Below the pieces are notes generated by a model. It had not been told where the DNA came from. It searched no databases and saw only the letters and a list, made by a program, of their open reading frames with translations. From JACJWR01 sp963752505 (GTDB taxonomy: Bacteria > Actinomycetota > Actinomycetes > S36-B12 > UBA10799), in NCBI GenBank assembly GCA_963752505.1, contig CAVVYM010000003.1:186001-250000 (forward strand): DNA of 64,000 nucleotides, given 5' to 3'. A program made the translations under genes and the position numbers. Positions 34,238-46,680 of this stretch are shown here, piece by piece. How positions within the stretch are numbered: the stretch's first letter is position 1; every line of letters starts with the position of its first letter.

Positions 34238-35065
34238 GTGACAACATTGTCTGCTGCATCTAACCCCGCCGCCGCTCGAGTGCTCGCAGACGATGCGCTC
34301 AGCGGGCGTCGTGCGCTGGTCACCGGGGGCGGCACGGGAATCGGACGGGCCATCGCCTGGCAATTCGCGGCCGCCGGCGCCGACGTCGCGATTCTGGGCC
34401 GGCGTCCGGAGCCGTTGTCGGAGACCGCGGAATGGATCGCCGCGGCCTTCCCGTCAGTGCGGGTGCTGCCGGTGACAGCCGATGTGCGCGAACTGGAGGA
34501 TGTCGACGGGGCTCTCGATGAGGTCATCGACACCTTCGACGGCATCGACGTGCTGGTCAACAACGCTGGGGGCCAATTCGTCAGCCCAGCAGAGAAGGTC
34601 ACCCCCAAAGGTTTCCGAGCGGTGACGAGGCTCAATCTGGAAGCCACGTGGTACATGACGATGCAGGTCGCGAGTCGGTGCATGATTCCTAGCGGATACG
34701 GCAAGGTCATCAGCATCACTATGACCCCTCGGCGTGGGATGCCCGGTATGGCACACAGCTCCGCCGCCCGAGCGGCAGTCGAGTCGTTGACGCGGACCTT
34801 GGCGGTCGAGTGGGGGTGCCACGGCATTCGACTCACGGCGGTGGCGCCGGGGATTGTCCATACCGAAGCATGGGAGCGCTACGGACTTGACCCCGAGCAG
34901 GTGTCGCAGGTCGTGCCCGTTGGTCGGCTGGAGGCCGCCGACGAAGTTGCCGCCATGGTCGGTTTCCTCGCGAGCGCGGGTGGAGACTACGTCACCGGCA
35001 CTACTATCGTGGTGGACGGCGGTTTGGACGTGTCTGGACCGGGTTCGGCGTTTGGCACCGCGTAA
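34238..35065 (+). CDS. SDR oxidoreductase, peroxisomal enoyl-CoA reductase-like
   Basis: A 275-residue short-chain dehydrogenase. The NADP loop is TGGGTGIG with GRR after the second strand, which favours NADPH, and NNAGG follows. The catalytic segment reads GMAHSSAARAAVESLTRTLA: the usual Tyr of YxxxK is absent, as in the PECR/DECR group of trans-2-enoyl-CoA and dienoyl-CoA reductases. The C-terminal DYVTGTTIVVDGG is standard. The likely role is fatty acid or polyunsaturated acyl-CoA reduction. GTG 34238 follows GGGAG. Confidence 0.8.
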   Translation: MTTLSAASNPAAARVLADDALSGRRALVTGGGTGIGRAIAWQFAAAGADVAILGRRPEPLSETAEWIAAAFPSVRVLPVTADVRELEDVDGALDEVIDTFDGIDVLVNNAGGQFVSPAEKVTPKGFRAVTRLNLEATWYMTMQVASRCMIPSGYGKVISITMTPRRGMPGMAHSSAARAAVESLTRTLAVEWGCHGIRLTAVAPGIVHTEAWERYGLDPEQVSQVVPVGRLEAADEVAAMVGFLASAGGDYVTGTTIVVDGGLDVSGPGSAFGTA

Positions 35066-35104
35066 CGGCGAACGCAGATTCCTCCGACGGCTGGCGGTGT
35101 CCTG

Positions 35105-36931
35105 ATGGGGTCCGAGCAAGCGGCCAGGCGTGCGGAGGTGAGTGCCACGGACAGTCAAGACGCACTTGTACGCAAAGCGCTGGCGACTGGGCTGGACGGC
35201 GTTGTCCTCTGCACCGCCCGCGAGCCATTCGAAGTCACCTTCGTCTCGGATGCGGCGCGGGCGGCGCTGCTGCAACTTGGGGTTTCCCCCGCCGTCTTCG
35301 CGCGGTTCGATGAGGCGCGCCTGGCTTCTGCCGCAGCCGGGCCAACGACGAACGATGCCACCCCCGTGACCATGTCCGATGTTCTGCCGCCGGGTCTCGA
35401 CGCTGATGACGTTGCCATCGCGCGGGAGGTGGTGGAGGGCGGCTCTCGGATTGTCGACACGATCGATGTGCGCGGCCCGGAGGGCACGATTCGAGGGCAC
35501 CTGGCTGTTGCGGTGCGGCTGCTGGGCGACAACGTCGCGTGGTCGGTGCGCACGGTCGACTTGTCCGAGCGCCGAGCCGGACGACCACGCCTGGAACCCA
35601 CCCTCGACCCTCTCACCGGCCTGACCACCCGGTCCGGGGTGCGACGGGCGCTGGAATTCGGCCTTCAGCGACTTGAGGTGTTGGGCGAGGGATTCGCGGT
35701 CGAACTGGTCGACATTGACAACTTGAACGGCATCAACGAACGGTTCGGCAGTGAGGTCGGCGACAGCGTGCTGCGCGAAGTGGGCGAACGGTTGCGCGCC
35801 CTCGTGCGGGGGTCGGACGCGGTTGGACGTGTCGGTGATGACGAATTCGTGCTGGTCTGGCAGGGGGTGCGGATACCGGGGGACGTGCGTTTGCTCCACA
35901 ACCGGGTGGCCGAATCGATCGCGGCGGGATTCGACGTCGACGGCAGGCCCGTGAACGTGACCGTCAGCGCCGGGGCGCTGTTCGTCTCCGCCCCGCAGGA
36001 TGGCGACCCGGACGACCTCCTGTGCAGCGTGGACGCCTCGATGCGCAGCGCTCGGTCACGGGGCCCCGGGAAGTGGGTGTTGGGAGAGCGACACGAGAAC
36101 CTGGATCGTTCCAGCACATTTGTGACGGTGGGAGAACTTCGCGAGGCTTTGCGGCAAGACGAGTTGGTGCTCTACACCCAGCCCATGGTCGACGTGTTCA
36201 CCGGCCAGACTGCGGGTGCGGAGATGCTCGTGCGTTGGCAGCATCCAGAGCGCGGACTGTTGAGCCCGGCGGACTTTCTTGACGCTGCCGAGGCCACGGA
36301 TGTGATGGATGAGATCGGGGCGTGGGTCATAGACCGATCGGTGGCGGTGGCGGCTGCCTGGGAGAAGGTCGCGCCGATGCAGCACTTCCGGATCGGCATC
36401 AACGCCTGGCCCCACCAGCTCACCCACTCGAATCTGGTCGGCCAGCTCGCGTCGGCGCTACGTCGCCACGGCTCGAGCCCCGGCCGTTTCGTCGTCGAGG
36501 TGATCGAGAGTCAGGAACTGCAGTCGCGCACCAGAGTGGCCGAGCAGTTGCGCCAACTGCTCGACCTCGGCGTCGGTGTGGGGATCGACGACTTTGGTTC
36601 GGGATTCGCCAACATGTCCTACCTGCGAGACCTGCCGATCGACATGATCAAGGTGGATCGGGCCCTCGTCGGCCGCTACCCCACGCGCCGTGAGGAGGCG
36701 ATTCTGGCGGCCGTTCAGTCGATCGGGTCGGCCATCGAGGCCGAGGTGGTGCTCGAGGGAGTGGAACAGATAGCGCAACTCGAGACGGCTCGCCGGTGCG
36801 GCGTGAGGCTGGTGCAGGGTTACCTGGTGGGTCGACCCGGCCCGGCCGGGCGTGAACCGCCGGAGGGTCGCTTTCCGTTGCCCGTCGCGCCTCCGCCAGC
36901 AGCGCTGGGCCGGAAGGGAGAGCGCGCGTGA
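35105..36931 (+). CDS. GGDEF-EAL protein with degenerate GGDEF motif
   Basis: A 608-residue cytoplasmic protein. Residues 20 to 155 resemble a PAS-like sensor. A GGDEF domain begins near 165 (LDPLTGLTTRSGVRRALE); its active-site loop reads RVGDDEFVLVW, so one Gly of GGDEF is Asp and cyclase activity is doubtful. The EAL domain from about 340 has AEMLVRW in place of EALLRW, IGINAWPHQL, and DDFGSGFANMSYL with both Asp and the loop intact, then IKVDRALV and VLEGVE. The metal Glu and Asp residues look present, so it may hydrolyse cyclic di-GMP. No transmembrane helices. The PAP2 gene overlaps its stop. Confidence 0.87.
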   Translation: MGSEQAARRAEVSATDSQDALVRKALATGLDGVVLCTAREPFEVTFVSDAARAALLQLGVSPAVFARFDEARLASAAAGPTTNDATPVTMSDVLPPGLDADDVAIAREVVEGGSRIVDTIDVRGPEGTIRGHLAVAVRLLGDNVAWSVRTVDLSERRAGRPRLEPTLDPLTGLTTRSGVRRALEFGLQRLEVLGEGFAVELVDIDNLNGINERFGSEVGDSVLREVGERLRALVRGSDAVGRVGDDEFVLVWQGVRIPGDVRLLHNRVAESIAAGFDVDGRPVNVTVSAGALFVSAPQDGDPDDLLCSVDASMRSARSRGPGKWVLGERHENLDRSSTFVTVGELREALRQDELVLYTQPMVDVFTGQTAGAEMLVRWQHPERGLLSPADFLDAAEATDVMDEIGAWVIDRSVAVAAAWEKVAPMQHFRIGINAWPHQLTHSNLVGQLASALRRHGSSPGRFVVEVIESQELQSRTRVAEQLRQLLDLGVGVGIDDFGSGFANMSYLRDLPIDMIKVDRALVGRYPTRREEAILAAVQSIGSAIEAEVVLEGVEQIAQLETARRCGVRLVQGYLVGRPGPAGREPPEGRFPLPVAPPPAALGRKGERA

Positions 36932-37619
36932 TCTCAGACGAGGTCGCCAGACGCTCAGTTCCGCCTCGGACGCGGGCTACGAGGTATTTCTGGATGGGCG
37001 GGGGGTTGCTCGGCCTCGGCCTGGTGCTTGCGTTGGCCGTCGCCACCGCAGGTGACGCCATCACCGCCAGCGATGAACCCGTCAACCGATGGTGGTTCGA
37101 CCTCGCGAAGTCCTCCCAGGGGTTGGCCGACTACGCCGCCACCTTCCAAGTCCTCGGATCCGGCAACGTCACCGCCCCGGTGGCGGTGGTGTTCGGCCTG
37201 CTGCTGGCGGGTTTCCGGCGCTGGCACTGGCTGGCCTTCTTCGCGCTCTCGGCCGCCGGCGGCGTCGCGATCTCGGAGCTCCTGAAGCACGCCGTCGGGC
37301 GGCCTCGGCCGGTGTGGCCGGATCCCTTCTTCATCGAGGAAGGTTTCTCGTTCCCGTCTGGGCACACACTCTCCGGCGTGACCTCGTGGGTCGCGATGGG
37401 CATTGTGGTGATGTTCGTGCTGACCCGGCCGTGGGGGACGATCCTGGGCTGGCTCCTCGTGGTGATCGGTGTGGGGATGGGCCCCAGCCGGTGGCTCTAC
37501 GGGGTGCACTGGATCACCGACGTGCTGGGGGGTGGCTCCTGGGGTTCGGCTGGTTGCTGCTGGCGGCCGGTCTCTGCGTTCGGTGGTGGGGTCCGCCACC
37601 GGTTGCCGAAGAGGGCTGA
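36928..37619 (+). CDS. PAP2-family phosphatase, frameshifted near the C-terminus
   Basis: A membrane lipid phosphatase. The three PAP2 motifs are present: KHAVGRPRP, SFPSGHT and GVHWITDVLGG, with catalytic His in the last two. Just after HWITDVLGG the frame goes out; adding one G to the run at 37527-37532 restores GWLLGFGWLLLAAGLCVRWW and a stop at 37617-37619, four bases before the DUF805 gene. Without that correction the frame runs on to 37812 through the next gene, giving nonsense. ATG/GTG overlap (GTGA) at 36928 couples it to the GGDEF-EAL gene. Length after correction, about 230 residues, is normal. Confidence 0.85.
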
Positions 37620-37622
37620 TGC

Positions 37623-38069
37623 GTGGGTCCGGCCGCGGCGATCTCCACCGGCCTGCGCAAGTACGCGGATTTCCGGGGGCGGGCTGGCCGGGCAGAGTTC
37701 TGGTGGTTCATCGGCTTCGCGCTGCTCCTGCTCAGCGCTGCCGGGGCCGTCAATGCGGTGCTCGGACTCGGATCCCCGGTTCCCGTGGGCGCCTTCGCGG
37801 TTGACACCTTGACGGTAACGGCCACCCAGTACGTCAGGCCCGGGTGGCTGCAGTTGGTGGTGGCCTTGGCCCTGGCTCCGGCTCTGATCAGCATCCAGGT
37901 GCGGCGCCTGCACGACCGCGGCCTCAAAGGCTGGTGGTGGTGGCTCACACTGCTTGACGTGGCCTGCTTCCTAGGCACCTTGATCCTGGTGTTCGCCGTC
38001 TACATCCAACCCAGCGCCCCGCCGGCACCAACGAGTCTTCCCAGTGATTCGGGGTGGGGCAATGATTGA
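37623..38069 (+). CDS. DUF805 membrane protein
   Basis: A 148-residue protein of the DUF805 family. The N-terminus has KYADFRGRAGRAEFWWFIGF, the family signature, then hydrophobic helices and VRRLHDRGLKGWWWWLTLL. The GTG start lies three bases after the corrected PAP2 stop. Function unknown. Confidence 0.85.
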   Translation: MGPAAAISTGLRKYADFRGRAGRAEFWWFIGFALLLLSAAGAVNAVLGLGSPVPVGAFAVDTLTVTATQYVRPGWLQLVVALALAPALISIQVRRLHDRGLKGWWWWLTLLDVACFLGTLILVFAVYIQPSAPPAPTSLPSDSGWGND

Positions 38070-38072
38070 CAT

Positions 38073-40808
38073 ATGGCATCACCGGCCACGAAGAACCTAG
38101 GTGACCATCACGCAGTGGTCGGCCACCAACTGCTCGTGCTGCTCGAAACTGATCCGCGCCTCGGCCTGACCTCGGGTGAGGCCAAGGCCCGGTCGGTGGG
38201 TTACGGCCCCAACATGCTGCCGCAGACTCGGCCCGAAGGGTGGTTCCGCCGGCTGCTGAGGCAAGTTCACAATCCGCTGATCTACGTGTTGCTGGTCGCC
38301 GGCGGTGTCACCACGGTGCTCGGCGAATACGTCGACGCGATTGTGATCTTCGGCGTCGTCGTGATCAACGCGGGCGTCGGATTCGTACAGGAATCCAAGG
38401 CCGAGGCTGCGCTAGATGCGTTGCGCGCCCTGGTCCAGACGACGGCCACCGTGGTGCGCTCCGGTGTGGTCTGCGAGGTTGATTCGCGGGACCTGGTGCC
38501 GGGCGATCTGGTCAAACTGGAAGCGGGCGACAAGGTGCCGGCCGACATCAGGCTGCTGACAGTGGATGAACTGCAGGTCGACGAATCGGCCCTCACCGGC
38601 GAATCGGTGCCGGTGGCGAAGGACGAGGTGGTCCTGCCCGTTGGCACGGCGGTGGCGGACCGACGCAACATGGTTCACTCCGGCACCTTCGTCACCAGCG
38701 GTAGCGCATCGGGTGTGGTCGTCGAGATCGGATCGGCCACCGAACTTGGCCAGATCCATCGGCTGATGGGCTCCGTCGATGAACTCACCACCCCGCTCAC
38801 TCGTCGACTGGCCGGGTTCAGCAAAGTCCTCACTGTGGTCATCCTGGCCGCGGCGGCCGCAACGTTCGCGATTGGCGTGTGGCGAGGCGAGCCATGGTCG
38901 GAGATGTTCAAGGCTGCCGTCGCGCTGGCCGTAGGTGCCATTCCTGAGGGGCTGCCAGCGGCCGTCACGATCACTCTCGCGATCGGCGTCGGTCGGATGG
39001 CGCAGCGCAGGGCCGTCATCAGGCGCATGCCAGCGGTGGAGACCCTGGGCAGTACCACCGTGATCTGTACCGACAAGACCGGCACCCTCACCGAGAATCG
39101 GATGACGGTGCGGGTGGTCCAGACTCCGCAGGCTCGGTATCGCTGCGACCAGCCGGGGATTCCGGGGGCTGGTCTACTGCGAGATGAGGCCGGCGACGGG
39201 ATTGAAGTCGACGTCGACGCTGCGCTGCTGTGGTCGTTGCGTGCCGGTGCGTTGTGCACCGATGCGTCGGTGCAGACCGACGACCGCGGAGCGGTGCACA
39301 CCCTAGGTGATCCGACAGAGGTCGCGATGGTGCTGGTTGCCGACCAGTCCGGGATCGACGTGGTCGCCCTGTCGCACGACTGGGCTCGCCTCGAGACGAT
39401 TCCCTTCACCTCGGCGCGCATGTACATGGCGACCATGCACTCCTGCCCACAGCCCGACGAGTCGCCGTCGACCGCGCAACGCTGCCTGCTCGCCAAGGGG
39501 GCCGTCGAACGGATTCTGGCACTATGCGACAGCCAGATGAATGCTCGTGGGCAGACCGAGCCGTTGGATCGTGAGGGCGTTCTCGCTCAAGCTCAGGGGT
39601 TGGCCGGCACCGGTCTGCGCGTGCTGGCGACGGCCGCAGCGCCGACGGTCGGCCAACTGGATCCAGCGGCGACCACGCCGCCGCGCCTGGTCTTCACGGG
39701 ATTGCAGGCCATGCTCGACCCGCCGCGACCGGCAGCCGCAACCGCGGTCGCAACGTGCCAGGGCGCCGGCATCGAGGTCAAGATGATCACCGGCGATCAC
39801 GCGGCGACCGCTGCTGCGATCGGCCGGGAGGTGGGCATCCTCACCCGGGAGGACCCGCCGGCGGTCGTCACGGGGGCGCAGTTGGCCCGCCTCACCGACG
39901 CCGAACTGGCCAAGACCGTGCCTCAGGCGCAGGTGTTCGCACGGGTGGATCCGGAACAGAAGCTCGCTTTGGTGGAGGCACTCCGGGCCCGAGGGCAGGT
40001 GGTGGCCATGACCGGCGATGGCGTGAACGATGCGCCGGCGCTGCGGCAGGCTGACATCGGGATCGCGATGGGCTTCGGCGGCACGGAGGTGGCGAAGGAG
40101 GCCTCCGACATGGTTCTGCTGGATGACGATTTCGCCACCATCGAGGCCGCCGTCGAAGAAGGCCGGGGGGTGTTCGACAACCTCATCAAGTTCATCGTCT
40201 GGACGCTTCCCACCAACATGGGGGAGGGTCTGGTGATTCTGCTCGCGATCCTGCTCGGTGCCGCGTTGCCGATCTTGCCGGTGCAGATTCTGTGGATCAA
40301 CATGACCACGGCCGTTTTCCTCGGACTGATGCTCGCCTTCGAACCGAAGGAGCCCGGCATCATGTCGCGGCCGCCGAGGCGCCCCGGGCAGCCCCTGTTG
40401 CCGCGGTTCCTAGTGGTGCGCATGGTGCTTGTCGCGATGTTGCTGGTGGCTGCGTCCTGGTGGCTGTACCGCTGGGAAGTGTCATCCGGTGCTGACGTGG
40501 AATCGGCGCGGACGGCGGCCGTGAACCTCTTCGTGGTGGTGGAGGCCTTCTACCTGTTCAGTTGCCGTTCGCTGACCGGATCGGCCCTGCGGGTCGGGGC
40601 CTTCAGCAATCGGTGGATTCTCGGTGGCGTGGCCATCCAGACACTGGGCCAGTTGGCGCTGACCTACCTGCCGGCGATGAACGCCGTTTTCGGAACGGCG
40701 CCCATCGGCGCCGATGTGTGGTTGCGCATCTTCGCCGCTGGGGCGGCGGTGTGGCTCCTGGTGGCCGTCGACAAGCGGATTCGACGCCCGGTCGGCGCTG
40801 CGACCTAG
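38073..40808 (+). CDS. P-type ATPase, cation-translocating (P2 type)
   Basis: A 911-residue ion pump. TGESVPV is the actuator loop, PEGLPAAVTITLAIG the M4 ion-binding helix, ICTDKTGTLTEN carries the phosphorylated Asp near residue 334, KGAVERIL is the nucleotide-binding site and TGDGVNDAPALRQADIGIAMG the hinge. M6 reads ILWINMTTAVFLGLMLAFEP instead of the NxxTDG of SERCA, as in a common bacterial subgroup whose ion is uncertain (Ca2+, or monovalent). It has the full ten-helix layout. Overlaps the hydrolase gene on the other strand by four bases. Confidence 0.92.
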   Translation: MASPATKNLGDHHAVVGHQLLVLLETDPRLGLTSGEAKARSVGYGPNMLPQTRPEGWFRRLLRQVHNPLIYVLLVAGGVTTVLGEYVDAIVIFGVVVINAGVGFVQESKAEAALDALRALVQTTATVVRSGVVCEVDSRDLVPGDLVKLEAGDKVPADIRLLTVDELQVDESALTGESVPVAKDEVVLPVGTAVADRRNMVHSGTFVTSGSASGVVVEIGSATELGQIHRLMGSVDELTTPLTRRLAGFSKVLTVVILAAAAATFAIGVWRGEPWSEMFKAAVALAVGAIPEGLPAAVTITLAIGVGRMAQRRAVIRRMPAVETLGSTTVICTDKTGTLTENRMTVRVVQTPQARYRCDQPGIPGAGLLRDEAGDGIEVDVDAALLWSLRAGALCTDASVQTDDRGAVHTLGDPTEVAMVLVADQSGIDVVALSHDWARLETIPFTSARMYMATMHSCPQPDESPSTAQRCLLAKGAVERILALCDSQMNARGQTEPLDREGVLAQAQGLAGTGLRVLATAAAPTVGQLDPAATTPPRLVFTGLQAMLDPPRPAAATAVATCQGAGIEVKMITGDHAATAAAIGREVGILTREDPPAVVTGAQLARLTDAELAKTVPQAQVFARVDPEQKLALVEALRARGQVVAMTGDGVNDAPALRQADIGIAMGFGGTEVAKEASDMVLLDDDFATIEAAVEEGRGVFDNLIKFIVWTLPTNMGEGLVILLAILLGAALPILPVQILWINMTTAVFLGLMLAFEPKEPGIMSRPPRRPGQPLLPRFLVVRMVLVAMLLVAASWWLYRWEVSSGADVESARTAAVNLFVVVEAFYLFSCRSLTGSALRVGAFSNRWILGGVAIQTLGQLALTYLPAMNAVFGTAPIGADVWLRIFAAGAAVWLLVAVDKRIRRPVGAAT

Positions 40809-41881
40809 CGGCGGTCGTTCAGCAGACCCGGAATAGGGTCCACCAGACCGATCCGCGGCTCGAATTCGGGTCGGTCGCGCAGGTAGGTGTCGAAGAAGGT
40901 GCGGGTGTTGACGGCGACGTAGGTGTTGACCTCTGGAGCCGCCTCGCCGCCCAGATTCGCGTGCGTTTGGCCGTCCAGCACCGTGAGGTAGCGGCGCTCG
41001 TCGGCGGGGTAGCGGGCGAACGGAAACAACCGCCAGTCCCGGCACCTGTAGGTGTTCGGCAGCCCGAGGTCGTAGCCTGCGACCCCGTCCGCTTCGAGCG
41101 ACCCGACGAGGTCGTAGGCGGGTGTGGAAACCGTTCGCCACGAGTTGATCGGAGAGGGCGTATTCAGGTCGTGTTGGACGTCGAACGAGCCGAATTGGCC
41201 CCAGCCCTGCGGTGAGAGCGCCACGATCGCATCGATTCTGGGATCTCGGAACGTGACGCGTGCGCTGCCCGGATCAATCGGATCGAGAAACTCCGCCCCG
41301 GCCAGGGCATGAGCGGTGTAGGCGCCCCAGGAGTGGCCGAGGTGGCCAACCTGGTCGGCGTCGAGTTCGCCGGAGTACAGGGCCGGTAGCGCTCCCGGGT
41401 CGGAGGCGAGCGCATCCAGGACTGCGGAGACGTCCTGCGGACGGTCCCACCGCTGGTAGGTCTCGTCGGCGGACGGCCGATGCGCCAGATGCACCGACAG
41501 GTAGCCGCTACCGGCGAATTCCTGCCCGAGGTAGGCGAAGCTCGTATGCCCGGTGTCGCAACCGATACCGCCGTGGGACACCAGGATTACGGGCGCCATG
41601 CCGTCGAATCCCTCCGGGTACCAGATCCTGATCGGGACGTTGCGCTGCGCTTCCTCATCGAAGGGGTAGCGAGCCTGGTAGGTCACTGAGGTGTCGGCGT
41701 AGTTGGATTGGTAGGGCAATGCCGTGCGCCGCGCGGGGTCCAAGGTGGCGCTGCCGCCGGTGACGCACTCGAGCGGATCGGTGGGATCGATCGCCGCCCG
41801 ACTGCCGTCGGGTAGAGCACAGGCCGACAGCATCAGGACGATCACCAGCCACAGGATGAAACGCGGGCTATCCCGACCCAT
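40805..41881 (-). CDS. Lipoprotein alpha/beta hydrolase
   Basis: A 358-residue exported hydrolase. The start ATG 41881 follows GGAGGG by eight bases; the signal peptide ends at a LSAC lipobox. The fold shows APVILVSHGGIGCDTGHTSF (oxyanion side), GHLGHSWGAYTA with the nucleophile Ser in GHSWG, an acid region and a C-terminal His (LDGQTHANLGG). It resembles dienelactone-hydrolase or PAF-acetylhydrolase-like enzymes. Substrate unknown. Convergent with the P-type ATPase gene. Confidence 0.82.
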   Translation of the reverse strand: MGRDSPRFILWLVIVLMLSACALPDGSRAAIDPTDPLECVTGGSATLDPARRTALPYQSNYADTSVTYQARYPFDEEAQRNVPIRIWYPEGFDGMAPVILVSHGGIGCDTGHTSFAYLGQEFAGSGYLSVHLAHRPSADETYQRWDRPQDVSAVLDALASDPGALPALYSGELDADQVGHLGHSWGAYTAHALAGAEFLDPIDPGSARVTFRDPRIDAIVALSPQGWGQFGSFDVQHDLNTPSPINSWRTVSTPAYDLVGSLEADGVAGYDLGLPNTYRCRDWRLFPFARYPADERRYLTVLDGQTHANLGGEAAPEVNTYVAVNTRTFFDTYLRDRPEFEPRIGLVDPIPGLLNDRR

Positions 41882-41953
41882 TGCCAACACCCTCCTATTC
41901 CCACACTACTGCGGGGGGAGCGCCGGTGAGCTGACGCTAGGATCACACAGCAC

Positions 41954-42027
41954 GCCCTCGTAGCTCAGGTGGATAGAGCGACCGCCTCCTAAGCGGTAGG
42001 CCACTGGTTCGAGTCCAGTCGGGGGCA
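41954..42027 (+). tRNA. tRNA-Arg (CCU)
   Basis: Acceptor stem GCCCTCG pairs with CGGGGGC through one G-U pair; D arm GCTCAGGTGGATAGAGC, anticodon loop CTCCTAA giving CCU, T loop GGTTCGAGTCC. The discriminator is A and CCA is not encoded (ACGG follows). It reads AGG codons. Confidence 0.95.
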
Positions 42028-42242
42028 CGGCGAGAAAGCGCCGCCGAACTCGGCATTCGGGTCGATAGCCGCGATCAGGCACCTCACCGTGGGAGGGCGA
42101 GCGGGAACGACCAGTGAGCGATGCCCGTCGGCACCGGTCCAACTTATCCGGGCGAATACCCCACCCTGTTGGCCAAGGATTGGTCCTGCTTCGACACGGG
42201 GGCGTGGGTAGGTTGGTGCATCACTACTACCGAGGAGATCAG

Positions 42243-44459
<2,217 letters not shown>

Positions 44460-45158
44460 CCCAACTGCCGGGCGGCGGTCGCGCGGCTCACGGCTTGTCG
44501 CGCGGCCTGGGGCGGTGGCAAGCCCGCACTGCGCACGTTCGAGATGCAGATGCGCTGGGCGTCCGTGAGCCCAGGGCGAGGGTGATGTGTGAGGTAGATC
44601 CCCAGCGAATCTGCGGCACTGAGGCCGGGGCGCTCCCCGATCCCCACGATGGCCAAGTCCGCGCCGAGGGCTTCGCCGATCTCGTCGCCGATGGCCACCC
44701 GACCGCCGTGCACCAGCACGACAGGCGCCAGCCGCCAGCCGAGCCCGGTCAACTGCTCAACGGTGTCCGTCACCACCGTCGCTCCGTGGCGCGTCAGGGC
44801 CTCCCCGGACAGGCCATCGGCCAAACACACCACCGCATCGAAGGCCCCCTGCGGTGGCCGCAGGTCACGCAGCCGCAGCACGTCGGAGCCGCGCAACCTA
44901 CGGCCGAGGTCGGGACGCAACAGATAAGTGGCACGGTCGGGGACCGCGCTGTGCACGGAAACCCAGGAGACACCGCGGGCGTCGAGCTCGGCGGTAATCT
45001 CCGACCAGGCAGGTTCGTGCCAGACGGCGTCGCGCGCGTGGGCGTGGGCGGTGCGCAGCGCCAGCACTTCGGCGACCGGTAGCGCGGCGCCGCGCCGGCC
45101 CAATCCGATTCGGGCAGGCGTCGCCGCTCGCAGCTCGGACCACACGTCGGGCGCTGCA

Positions 45159-46563
45159 TCAGACATCGGTGGGTCCTCCGATAGCGGGGCGGACGGATGC
45201 GACGCTGCTGAGCAACCGATGCTCGTGCTCGGTCGGCCAACCGCCCTCGGTGATGCCGTGCGAGCGCAACCACACTTCGAACTCGGGGGCGGGGCGCAGA
45301 TCCAGTACCTCTCGCAGGTAGAGCGCGTCGTGATAGGAGGTGCTTTGGTACCCGAGCATCACGTCGTCCCCGCCGGGCACCCCCATCACGAAGTTCACCC
45401 CCGCCACCCCGAGCAGTGTCAGCAGGGTGTCGACGTCGTCGGCATCGGCCTCGGCGTGGTTCGTGTAGCAGACGTCCACGCCCATCGGCAGGCCGAGCAA
45501 CTTGCCGCAGAAGTGGTCCTCCAGCCCGGCGCGAATGATCTGCTTGCCGTTGTAGAGGTACTCCGGGCCGATGAACCCCACGACGCTGTTGACGAGCAGC
45601 GGGGCATACCGACGGGCCAAGCCGTAGGCCCGGGCCTCCATCGTCTGCTGGTCGACACCGTGGTGGGCCTCGGCTGAGAGGGCGCTGCCTTGGCCGGTCT
45701 CGAAGTACATGACGTTGTTGCCGACGGTGCCACGTCCGAGGCTCAAACCTGCGTCGTGCGCCTCATCCAGCAGCTTGATGTCAATGCCGAAACTGCGGTT
45801 GAGGGACTCGCTGCCGCCGATGCTCTGGAATACCAGGTCGACCGGTGCGCCGCGCTCGATGGCTGCCAGCGTGTGCGTGACGTGGGCGAGCACACAGGTC
45901 TGGGTTGGAATCTCGTGACTCTCGACGAGTTCGGCCAGCATGTGCGTGAGGTGGAGCACCGGCTCGACACCGTCGGAGGCCGGGTTGACGCCGATCACAG
46001 CGTCGCCGGCCCCCATGAGAAGCCCGTCGACGGTGCTCGCGAGAATGCCGAGCGGGTCGTCGGTCGGGTGGTTGGGCTGGATCCGGGTCGCGAATCGCCC
46101 TGGTAGGCCGAGAGTGTTGCGGAATCGGGTGACCACGCGACGCTTGCGGGCCACCGCGATGAGGTCCTGGTTACGCATGATCTTGCTGACCGCGGCAACC
46201 ATCTCCGGGAGCAGGCCCCAGGTGAGTGCCGCCAGGTCGTCCGGGCCGGTGGATTCGGCGAGCAAGAGGTCGCGCAAGCCGCCAACGGTCAGATGGGCGA
46301 TGGGCGCGAAGGCTTCTCGATCATGTGATGCCAGGAGGTATGCCGTCACCTCGTCGACTTCGCTGGGAACCACCGGGTGGTCGAGAAAGTCGGAGAGCGG
46401 AACGTCGGCCAGCACCATCTGAGCCAGGGCGCGCTCAACCTCCGATTCGGCCGCTACGCCCGCGAAGTACATCGCCGGACCGCAGTGGCGCAGCTTTGGC
46501 GAGCACGGTGGTCAGGTCGGCAAAACGGTACGACTGTCCGCGGTGAATGACTCGGTACGGCAC
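45159..46563 (-). CDS. eutB: Ethanolamine ammonia-lyase large subunit, frameshifted
   Basis: The catalytic large subunit that binds ethanolamine and B12. From GTG 46563 the N-terminus reads VPYRVIHRGQSYRFADLTTV LAKAAPLRSGD, then an extra base at the AA pair 46465-46466 shifts the frame; removing it gives DVLAGVAAESEVERALAQM and the rest in one frame: RFRNTLGLPGRFATRIQPNH, GVNPASDGVEPVLHLTHML, FQSIGGSESLNRSFG, NNVMYFETGQGSALSAEAHH, YTNHAEADADDVDTLL. Corrected length of about 467 is normal. Read without correction it would start at a false ATG 46472 and lack the first 30 residues. Confidence 0.9.
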
Positions 46564-46680
46564 ACCGCAACGGTAGCCAGTGCGACACGTCGTAGTCGAT
46601 GGTTGGTCCGCCTCGCCGGCACGCGGCACGGCGTACCGTTGGGCTCGAACCGCGAACTCAGCCTTGAAATGGAGTCGGGC

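Noticed and set aside
34454..35899. 481-codon frame antisense to the SDR and GGDEF-EAL genes
   Set aside because: Both plus-strand genes have clear family motifs; the antisense product has no coherent domains.
42028..42242. Extension of glgX to an upstream start at about 42114
   Set aside because: AGGAG six bases before GTG 42243 and the family N-terminus both favour the later start; the earlier residues match nothing.
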